Source of the DNA: Planctomycetota bacterium
GTDB taxonomy: Bacteria; Planctomycetota; Phycisphaerae; Sedimentisphaerales; UBA12454
Length of the DNA: 29,822 nucleotides
Direction: 5' to 3'
NCBI GenBank assembly: GCA_018828825.1
Contig: JAHJUV010000093.1
Location: 1 to 29,822, forward strand
Positions within the stretch are counted from its first letter, which is position 1; each line of letters starts with the position of its first letter. Below the pieces are notes generated by a model. That model had not been told where the DNA came from and searched no databases. It saw only the letters and a list, made by a program, of their open reading frames with translations. Both the position numbers and the translations under genes were made by a program. This document shows, piece by piece, positions 24,016 to 29,822 of the stretch.

Positions 24016-24285
24016 ATGAATATCGTTACAGCAAGTAATTCTAAATATGCCCACTGTTTACCGGAATTGGCGAACAGTGTAAGAAAATTTTACGGCAAAC
24101 CTATGATTCTCTACGACCTTGGACTTGCGGCAAAGGCCATCCGGTATCGGCCGATGCAGATTCGCCTCTATTTAGATTTGCTGAAAGCGTATTGCCTCGA
24201 CAAAAAACATGATAAAATGGCCGACTGGCAAATGCCGAAACCGTTGGAAACAAACATAAACTCTATTATGGAAGAACCAAAATGA
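24016..24285 (+). pseudogene. Chimeric mini-gene: GT-A start joined to GT2 tail
   Basis: An 89-codon frame in two parts. Residues 1-37 (MNIVTASNSKYAHC..., through KFYGKPMILYDLGL) copy the N-terminus of the next gene at 24282. Residues 38 to about 80 match the C-terminal tail of the GT2 at 23042 without gaps: KAIRYRPMQIRLY against KAVSYQPFDIRLY, then 25 positions later both reach W-x-x-P-x-P-L. Neither part has a catalytic motif. It keeps a Shine-Dalgarno (GGAG at 24007-24010) and overlaps the next gene by four bases (ATGA), so it may still be translated and could couple translation of that gene. The likely origin is a deletion inside an old tandem duplication of the GT2/GT-A pair. Nucleotide identity of the N-terminal copies is only moderate, so the event is not recent. 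Confidence 0.75.
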
Positions 24286-25073
24286 ATATAGTAACCGCGG
24301 CTGACTCCGGCTTTTTTCATTGTCTCAAGGAATTAGCCGACAGTGTCCGCAAATTTTACGATAAGCCGTTAATCGTTTACGATATAGGCCTGACACAGGA
24401 TGAAAAACAACAGCTCGATGCAACAATTATCCCGATTGAAATCAGCGAGAAAGTTGACCATAAAGGCCGTTCTTTAATTTGCAATACCGGCATTGCCAGC
24501 ACCCGCGCTACGCATAAACCTTTCTGTGTTAAAAAATATTTTGAAAGTTATCACGAACCTATGATACTCGTTGACGCAGATTGTCTGTTTGCTGCAAGAG
24601 CCGAAGAGTCCGGATTTGACGTTGCCGTTACAAGAGCGCCGTCTAAAGACAAAAACGCGGTATATGAAAACGGCATTATAAATTCCGGCGTTATCTTCTT
24701 TAATACCCCTGCCGCCCAGCTTGTTGACCGCTGGGCCGTTGAATGCGAAAAAGAAAAAACCACAGACCAAAAAGCGATATCCGACATACTCAGCGAAACA
24801 ATAGACTGGGACAGATTCAATAAACTGCAGGACTGGCACGGCTTGAAGGTTAAGGTGCTGGATGCCAGGACATACAACGATTATCACTTAACCAAAAAAG
24901 GAAAAATCCTGCATTTTATAAATACCAAGCACGATAAAAATATTTTTGAACAGCTTATGGTCGCTTATAAGCAAGGCAGGGATATACGAAAGCTGTTTGC
25001 GAAAATTAAAAGAGGCAAAGTCGGCCGTGTCGAAAAAATAATTAAAAAGATAAAATCCATATTCTCAAGTTGA
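24282..25073 (+). CDS. Putative GT-A glycosyltransferase
   Basis: The 263-residue protein has the features of a metal-dependent GT-A transferase: MNIVTAADSGFFHCLKELA at the start, a DxD motif in ILVDADCLF (Asp98, Asp100), INSGVIFFNT about 40 residues later, a DQKAIS segment, and a His in KILHFINTKHD near the C-terminus. That order resembles family 8-like transferases, but I would not assign a CAZy family firmly. A basic Lys/Arg-rich helix closes the protein and could touch the membrane. Its ATG overlaps the mini-gene stop. Substrate unknown. Confidence 0.72.
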   Translation: MNIVTAADSGFFHCLKELADSVRKFYDKPLIVYDIGLTQDEKQQLDATIIPIEISEKVDHKGRSLICNTGIASTRATHKPFCVKKYFESYHEPMILVDADCLFAARAEESGFDVAVTRAPSKDKNAVYENGIINSGVIFFNTPAAQLVDRWAVECEKEKTTDQKAISDILSETIDWDRFNKLQDWHGLKVKVLDARTYNDYHLTKKGKILHFINTKHDKNIFEQLMVAYKQGRDIRKLFAKIKRGKVGRVEKIIKKIKSIFSS

Positions 25074-25123
25074 AGTTACTGAATTTGTCATATTAGCAAC
25101 ATCGTAAAAGGAAAAAATAAATT

Positions 25124-25996
25124 ATGATTATAGCGGCTTTAAAAGGCGGTCTGGGAAATCAGCTTTTTCAATACGCTGCGGCAAGAAGTCTTGCCCATAT
25201 TCACAAAACAATTGTGAAACTTGATACGACAGCTTATTACTATGGGGGACCTCGACAATATGAATTATGCCATTTTAATATTCAGGAAAACATCGTGCAA
25301 ACTTCGGAAATTACGAAATTCACCAAAATAAAACAAAACAGATTTCAAAAATTATTTCATACTTTTCTGCATAACCGCCCCAAACTGTCCCCGCATCATA
25401 TCAGATATAATAAAATCCGATTCTATAAAGATTTTTTCAATTTGCCGGACAACATTTATCTTGAGGGGTATTTTCAAAGCGAAAAATATTTTATAAATAT
25501 CGCCGATATCATTCGAGACGAATTTAAGGCCAAAAATGAACTAACCGGCAAAAATAAGGAAATCGCCGGGCTGATGCAAAATGTTCAGTCTGTAAATCTT
25601 TGTGTAAGACGCGGCGATTATGTCACCAACCCAAAGGCCAATCAAAAACATGGCATTTGCAGCCTTGATTATTATTACCGTTGCATAGAGATGGTTAGTA
25701 AGAAAACCAAAAGTCCCCATTTCTTCGTTTTCAGCAACGATATTGACTGGTGCCGAGACAACTTAAAAATCGAATATCCTGTACATTATATCGACCATCA
25801 GCAGGATAAGGCTTGTGAAGATTTACGCCTGATGAGTTTTTGCAAGTACCATATAATAGCCAACAGTACTTTTCACTGGTGGGGTGCCTGGCTTGCTCCT
25901 TATAAGGATAAGATAGTATTTGCGACTGAAAATTGGTTTGCGAGAAGCGATATTAACTCCGAGGGAATGATACCCGATAATTGGATAAAATTATAA
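25124..25996 (+). CDS. Alpha-1,2-fucosyltransferase family protein (GT11)
   Basis: GT11 transferase, a family that adds fucose (or in some bacteria another 6-deoxyhexose) in alpha-1,2 linkage from GDP-fucose. The 290-residue protein has GGLGNQLFQYAAARSLA at residues 9-25, YLEGYFQSEKYF, the donor motif VRRGDYV (Arg162, Arg163, Asp165), DLRLMSFCKYHIIANSTFHWWGAWL near the C-terminus, all GT11 hallmarks. AAAGGA precedes the ATG. No GDP-fucose synthesis genes are in the window. Confidence 0.92.
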   Translation: MIIAALKGGLGNQLFQYAAARSLAHIHKTIVKLDTTAYYYGGPRQYELCHFNIQENIVQTSEITKFTKIKQNRFQKLFHTFLHNRPKLSPHHIRYNKIRFYKDFFNLPDNIYLEGYFQSEKYFINIADIIRDEFKAKNELTGKNKEIAGLMQNVQSVNLCVRRGDYVTNPKANQKHGICSLDYYYRCIEMVSKKTKSPHFFVFSNDIDWCRDNLKIEYPVHYIDHQQDKACEDLRLMSFCKYHIIANSTFHWWGAWLAPYKDKIVFATENWFARSDINSEGMIPDNWIKL

Positions 25997-26029
25997 AAAT
26001 ACGCTTAAGTTCGAAACCATCAAATACCA

Positions 26030-26057
26030 TTGACATTTATCTTCTTTCAGTTATCAT
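26030..26057 (+). promoter_or_regulatory. Internal promoter before rfbF
   Basis: A perfect TTGACA (26030-26035) and TATCAT (26052-26057, five of six) with a 16-base spacer lie in the 108-base gap between the GT11 gene and rfbF, the longest gap in the plus-strand operon. It would allow the second nucleotide-sugar module to be transcribed on its own. Confidence 0.6.
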
Positions 26058-26104
26058 CATCTGAACGCTACACAAACCTTTTATTATATTTGGTGGTCAG
26101 TTAT

Positions 26105-26869
26105 ATGAAAGCTGTTATTTTGGCCGGTGGGTTCGGCACAAGAATTACCGAAGAAAGTTTTTTGAAACCAAAACCGATGATAGAAATCGGCGAAAAACCT
26201 ATTCTCTGGCACATTATGAAAATTTACTCCCATCACGGTATAACTGATTTCGTCATATGCTGCGGATACAAGGGGTATATGGTTAAAGAATATTTCGCAA
26301 ATTATTTTCTTCATATGTCGGACGTTACTTTCGATATGCAATCGAACGAAATGCAGGTACATCAGAAATATTCCGAACCGTGGAAGGTTACGCTGGTTGA
26401 CACCGGTATTGATACTATGACAGGCGGCAGATTAAAACGCGTGGCAGAATATATCGGCAATGAAACGTTCTGCTTTACCTACGGCGATGGACTTGCAGAT
26501 ATTGACATCAGAAAACTTATCAAATTTCACAATCGGCAAAAGCCGCTGGCAACTGTTACAGGCATTCAAACGCTTGGCAGATTTGGAGCTTTGGACTTAA
26601 AAAATGAAAGAGTCGTTAAATTCAAGGAAAAGCCGGACGATGTATGGGTAAGCGGAGGATTCTTCGTTCTTGAACCACAGGTAATCGACCTTATAAAAAA
26701 CGACCAGACTATGTGGGAAAAAGAACCCCTCGAACACCTTGCAAAAACAAAACAACTTGCTGTTTATACGCACAGCGGTTTCTGGGCATGTATGGACACT
26801 CTCAGAGATAAAAATCATCTCGAAACACTTTGGCAAAGCGGAAAAGCTCCCTGGAAGATATGGGAATAA
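26105..26869 (+). CDS. rfbF: Glucose-1-phosphate cytidylyltransferase
   Basis: Makes CDP-glucose from glucose-1-phosphate and CTP, opening the CDP-6-deoxyhexose pathways. I start at the ATG at 26105, giving 254 residues, close to the 257 of the Salmonella enzyme; the open frame from 26030 begins at the promoter -35. Motifs are VILAGGFGTRITEE (4-17), LKPKPMIEIG, KPILWHIMKIYSHHG, FCFTYGDGLADID and SGGFFVLEP, specific for RfbF/DdhA. It overlaps rfbG by ten bases. Confidence 0.95.
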   Translation: MKAVILAGGFGTRITEESFLKPKPMIEIGEKPILWHIMKIYSHHGITDFVICCGYKGYMVKEYFANYFLHMSDVTFDMQSNEMQVHQKYSEPWKVTLVDTGIDTMTGGRLKRVAEYIGNETFCFTYGDGLADIDIRKLIKFHNRQKPLATVTGIQTLGRFGALDLKNERVVKFKEKPDDVWVSGGFFVLEPQVIDLIKNDQTMWEKEPLEHLAKTKQLAVYTHSGFWACMDTLRDKNHLETLWQSGKAPWKIWE

Positions 26870-27927
26870 GTAAAACATTCTGGAAAAACAAAACAGTTCT
26901 TATAACAGGCCACACGGGATTCAAAGGTTCCTGGCTGGCTATCTGGCTCAATCAGCTTGGCGCGGCCGTTCACGGATATGCTCTTAAACCGCTTACGCAG
27001 CCAAATATGTTTACCGCGGCAGGGGTTGGTAAAATATTAAAATCTAATATCAGCGATATCCGTGATTATAATAAACTTTTAGCCGTGATGAAGAAATGCC
27101 GGCCGCAAATCGTTTTTCACCTTGCGGCTCAGCCGCTCGTCCGTCAGTCCTACAAAGACCCACTTGAAACATATCAAACAAACATCCTCGGCACAGCGAA
27201 TGTGCTTCAAGCTTTAAGATATGTAAAAAACGTAAAGGCCGTAGTCGTTATCACAAGCGATAAATGCTATGAAAATAAAGAGTCAAATTACGCCTACAAG
27301 GAAACCGACCCTCTGGGCGGCTATGATCCATATAGTTCAAGTAAGGCCTGTGCGGAAATAGTAACCGCGGCTTACAGAAACTCTTTCTTTACAGACTCTG
27401 ATACTGCTATCGCTTCGGCCAGGGCCGGTAATGTCATCGGTGGTGGTGACTGGGCAACAGACAGACTTGTTCCGGACTGTATCAAAGCATGGCTGAAAAA
27501 TAAAACCGTGGAAATAAGATACCCGCACGCAATCCGCCCCTGGCAGCATGTGCTTGAACCGCTGGCCGGCTATATTATTCTCGCCGAAAAATTATACCGA
27601 TATGGCGATAAATTCGCTGGTGCCTGGAATTTCGGGCCGGAGAATAAAAATATAAAAAATGTCGCGTTTCTGGTCGACAGTATTGCCAAACTATGGGGTA
27701 AAAAGGCAAAATGGAAAAAAACAGGTGATAAGCATCCGCACGAAGCTATTCTGCTTAAACTTAACTGCTCGGTGGCAAAGGCCCGGCTGCCGTGGAGACC
27801 CTGCTGGAACATTGAAAAGACACTTGAAAAAACTATACAATGCTACAAAACCTATTTGGAGCATCCTGAAAAAATTACAGCTACAATAATCGAACAGATA
27901 AATCAGTATACGAAGGATTCAAAATGA
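26860..27927 (+). CDS. rfbG: CDP-glucose 4,6-dehydratase
   Basis: Converts CDP-glucose to CDP-4-keto-6-deoxyglucose. I start at the ATG at 26860 with GGAAG just upstream, giving 355 residues; the longer frame from 26830 lies deeper in rfbF. The NAD motif is ITGHTGFKGSWL with the FKGSWL variant typical of RfbG; further motifs are HLAAQPLVRQSYKDPLETY, VITSDKCYENKE, catalytic Tyr-x3-Lys in YDPYSSSKACAE, ARAGNVIGGGDWA and RPWQHVLEPL. All are characteristic. Confidence 0.95.
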   Translation: MGISKTFWKNKTVLITGHTGFKGSWLAIWLNQLGAAVHGYALKPLTQPNMFTAAGVGKILKSNISDIRDYNKLLAVMKKCRPQIVFHLAAQPLVRQSYKDPLETYQTNILGTANVLQALRYVKNVKAVVVITSDKCYENKESNYAYKETDPLGGYDPYSSSKACAEIVTAAYRNSFFTDSDTAIASARAGNVIGGGDWATDRLVPDCIKAWLKNKTVEIRYPHAIRPWQHVLEPLAGYIILAEKLYRYGDKFAGAWNFGPENKNIKNVAFLVDSIAKLWGKKAKWKKTGDKHPHEAILLKLNCSVAKARLPWRPCWNIEKTLEKTIQCYKTYLEHPEKITATIIEQINQYTKDSK

Positions 27928-27946
27928 GTTCTTCAAAAGGTGCAAT

Positions 27947-28498
27947 ATGAAGTTTGCCGAAACACCTTTAAAAGGCACATTTGTTGTTACATGCGAACCT
28001 TTTGAGGATAGTCGGGGACTATTCGCAAGACTTTTCTGTCGAGACAGTTTAAAGGAGATTAATGATAATATATCCATTGCGCAGATAAACTATTCTCTTA
28101 CAATAAAAAAAGGAAGCGTTCGCGGATTGCATTTTCAATACCCTCTGAAATCCGAAGTTAAGATGGTTCGCTGCTTAACCGGTTCAGTGTTTGATGTAAT
28201 TGTGGACATAAGGCATAATTCCCAGACATTCCTCAAATGGCATGGCGAAACTATTTCTGCCAACAATATGAAAATGATGTATATTCCTAAGGGATTTGCA
28301 CACGGATTTCAAACTCTAGAACCAAATTGCACATTACTGTATTTACACAGCGAATCTTATGACCCTTCTTGTGAAGGAGCATTGCGGTATAATGACCCTA
28401 TGCTTGGAATTAAATGGCCATTAACGGCTACTCTGCTTTCGGATAAAGACCTCAACCATCCTCTGTTAACACCGAGTTTTTCAGGATTAGTTATATGA
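27947..28498 (+). CDS. dTDP-4-dehydrorhamnose 3,5-epimerase-family protein
   Basis: A 183-residue cupin epimerase of the RmlC/RfbC family, which inverts C3 and/or C5 of 4-keto-6-deoxy sugars. Visible are DSRGLFARLF, the catalytic His in VRGLHFQYP, DIRHNSQTFLKWHG, YIPKGFAHGFQTL and RYNDPMLGIKWPL, so the active site looks complete. Its place between rfbG and a C-methyltransferase suggests it acts on the CDP-linked intermediate, but it is also the only candidate in the window for the missing RmlC of the dTDP-rhamnose set. Its stop overlaps the next ATG. Confidence 0.9.
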   Translation: MKFAETPLKGTFVVTCEPFEDSRGLFARLFCRDSLKEINDNISIAQINYSLTIKKGSVRGLHFQYPLKSEVKMVRCLTGSVFDVIVDIRHNSQTFLKWHGETISANNMKMMYIPKGFAHGFQTLEPNCTLLYLHSESYDPSCEGALRYNDPMLGIKWPLTATLLSDKDLNHPLLTPSFSGLVI

Positions 28499-29721
28499 AA
28501 TGCCGATTTTGTAATAATGAGTTGAAGAACGTATTTATCGATTTGGTCAACGCCCCCCCCTCAAATTCATATCTTACAAAAGAACAACTGAATGAGCCGG
28601 AAATATATTTCCCGCTGAAAGTTTTTTTTTGCGAAAAATGCTGGCTTGTTCAGGTTGACGAATACAAGAAATCTTCTGAAATATTCGACAAGAACTATGC
28701 TTATTTCAGTTCGTATTCTTCTTCCTGGCTAAAACATTCAGAAAATTATGTAGATATGATTTCTGACAGGCTAAAATTAGATAAAAATTCTTTAGTAATT
28801 GAAGTGGCTTCAAACGACGGCTACTTACTTCAGTATTTTCTTCCAAAACAAATCCCCTGCACAGGCATTGAACCAGCCGTTGATACCGCCAGAATTGCTA
28901 AAAAGAAGGGGATTCATACTATCGAAGATTTCTTTTCTGTAAAATTAGCCAAACAGTTTGCTGATGAAGGGAAAACAGCTGATTTGATTCTGGGAAATAA
29001 CGTCTTGGCCCATACCCCTGATATCAATGATTTTGTTGAGGGGTTAAGAATTGCCTTGAAACCGCAAGGCAGCATAACTATGGAATTCCCCCATTTATTA
29101 AACCTGATAAAGTTTAATCAGTTCGACACTATTTATCATGAACATTTTTCATATCTTTCCCTGTTAGCTGTAAGAAAAATTTTTGAGGCCCACCATCTTG
29201 TTATTTATGATGTGGAAGAATTGCCTAGTCATGGGGGTTCATTAAGAATTTATGCAAAGCATAAAAATAATACTAAAATTAATATTTCTTCGAACGTCTC
29301 GACCGTTCTGAAGAAAGAACAGGATTTTGGACTCAATAATCTGAATATCTACCGGAGCTTTCAGGAAAAAGCTGATAAAATAAAATATGCCTTTCTTGAG
29401 TTCCTTATCCAACAGAAAAAATCAGGTAAAAAAGTGGCCGCTTACGGAGCCGCCGCTAAAGGCAATACATTGTTAAATTATTGTGGAGTAAAAAATGATT
29501 TTATTGAGTTCGTTATAGATAAATCTCCGCATAAGCAAAATAAATACCTGCCCGGCAGTCATATCCCAATAGTATCTGAAGACATACTTGAGACCAAACA
29601 TCCCGATTACATAATTATATTGCCCTGGAATATCAAAGATGAAATAATAAAACAGTTAAGTTATGTCAAAAATTGGAAATGCAGTTTTATCGTACCGATC
29701 CCTGAATTAAAAATTACATAA
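28495..29721 (+). CDS. NDP-hexose C-methyltransferase (TylC3/TcaB9-like)
   Basis: SAM-dependent methyltransferase that in characterised relatives puts a methyl branch on C3 of a 4-keto-6-deoxyhexose. The 408-residue protein has the three-part build of that family: an N-terminal zinc site (Cys3, Cys6, Cys46, Cys49), a SAM-binding domain with VIEVASNDGYLLQYF (about 101-115), the active-site segment Tyr214-His-Glu-His217 in IYHEHFSYLS, and a C-terminal domain with YGAAAKGNTLLNY. The 5' part carries a C8 run (28553-28560) and a T9 run (28622-28630) only 61 bases apart. The gene overlaps the epimerase by four bases. C3 specificity is inferred from the family. Confidence 0.85.
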   Translation: MKCRFCNNELKNVFIDLVNAPPSNSYLTKEQLNEPEIYFPLKVFFCEKCWLVQVDEYKKSSEIFDKNYAYFSSYSSSWLKHSENYVDMISDRLKLDKNSLVIEVASNDGYLLQYFLPKQIPCTGIEPAVDTARIAKKKGIHTIEDFFSVKLAKQFADEGKTADLILGNNVLAHTPDINDFVEGLRIALKPQGSITMEFPHLLNLIKFNQFDTIYHEHFSYLSLLAVRKIFEAHHLVIYDVEELPSHGGSLRIYAKHKNNTKINISSNVSTVLKKEQDFGLNNLNIYRSFQEKADKIKYAFLEFLIQQKKSGKKVAAYGAAAKGNTLLNYCGVKNDFIEFVIDKSPHKQNKYLPGSHIPIVSEDILETKHPDYIIILPWNIKDEIIKQLSYVKNWKCSFIVPIPELKIT

Positions 29722-29730
29722 GAAGATTTT

Positions 29731-29822
29731 ATGAAAATAGCTGTTACAGGCATATGCGGATTTATCGGCAGACATGTTGCTCGCGAACTACTAAAACATG
29801 GACATGATGTAATCGGCATCGA
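29731..29822 (+). CDS. NAD-dependent epimerase/dehydratase, N-terminus only
   Basis: Thirty codons before the window ends: MKIAVTGICGFIGRHVAREL with the extended short-chain dehydrogenase motif G-x-x-G-x-x-G, then HDVIGI at the end of the second strand. AGAAG lies about six bases before the ATG. Given its place after the C-methyltransferase it could be the 4-ketoreductase (or epimerase) finishing the CDP-sugar. Too little is visible to choose. Confidence 0.75.
   Translation, partial: MKIAVTGICGFIGRHVARELLKHGHDVIGI

Noticed and set aside
1..29822. CRISPR array, insertion sequence, prophage or toxin-antitoxin module
   Set aside because: No spaced direct-repeat array, transposase, integrase, phage structural gene or typical toxin-antitoxin pair was recognised in the window.

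Overview
The window looks like a chromosomal segment of a Gram-negative bacterium, most likely of the Planctomycetes/PVC group and possibly Phycisphaerae-like. The pointers are a fused LpxC-FabZ protein, an LpxC N-terminus that reads GRGMFGG instead of the usual GLHTG, an OmpH/BamA/Lpx outer-membrane cluster, and long charged tails on ribosomal proteins. This placement is inferred from gene content only. Base composition is moderate in GC, with AT-rich patches at 2645-3991 and 18176-18587.

Layout. (1) Positions 1-2644 carry a truncated prephenate dehydrogenase (tyrA, minus), a divergent accA (plus) with an unusual leader, and recR (minus) convergent to accA. (2) Positions 2645-3991 are a low-density accessory patch. 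It holds an endonuclease V remnant whose whole catalytic core is missing, and an orphan membrane protein with a Cys3-His motif. (3) Positions 3992-18175 are one long minus-strand block. Read in the direction of transcription it is tRNA-Gln, glmU, prs, rplY, pth, rpsF, ssb, rpsR, rplI, dnaB, bamA, skp/ompH, lpxD, lpxC-fabZ, lpxA and a Gfo/Idh oxidoreductase. Spacings are short, with several start/stop overlaps. (4) Positions 18176-18587 are a divergent control region with a promoter on each strand and a GC-rich element able to form nested and crossing helices. (5) Positions 18588-29822 are a plus-strand surface-polysaccharide operon running off the right edge: rmlA, rmlD, rmlB, a GT4 glycosyltransferase, a methyltransferase, a GT2 glycosyltransferase, a chimeric mini-gene, a GT-A glycosyltransferase, a GT11 fucosyltransferase, then a second module of rfbF, rfbG, a 3,5-epimerase, a C-methyltransferase and the start of an NAD-dependent epimerase/reductase.

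How the genes work together. The minus block supplies UDP-GlcNAc (GlmU). LpxA, LpxC and LpxD convert it to the acylated lipid A precursor, FabZ supplies unsaturated acyl-ACP intermediates, and Skp and BamA insert outer-membrane proteins. The same transcript would carry translation and replication genes. The plus block makes nucleotide sugars (dTDP-4-keto-6-deoxyglucose/dTDP-rhamnose and a CDP-6-deoxyhexose that is probably 3-C-methylated) and the transferases to polymerise them, probably for O-antigen or capsule.

Most worth a second look: the endonuclease V remnant (3046-3201), the chimeric mini-gene (24016-24285), the candidate structured RNA (18281-18385), the accA leader (790-900), and the predicted CDP-branched-sugar module (26105-29822).
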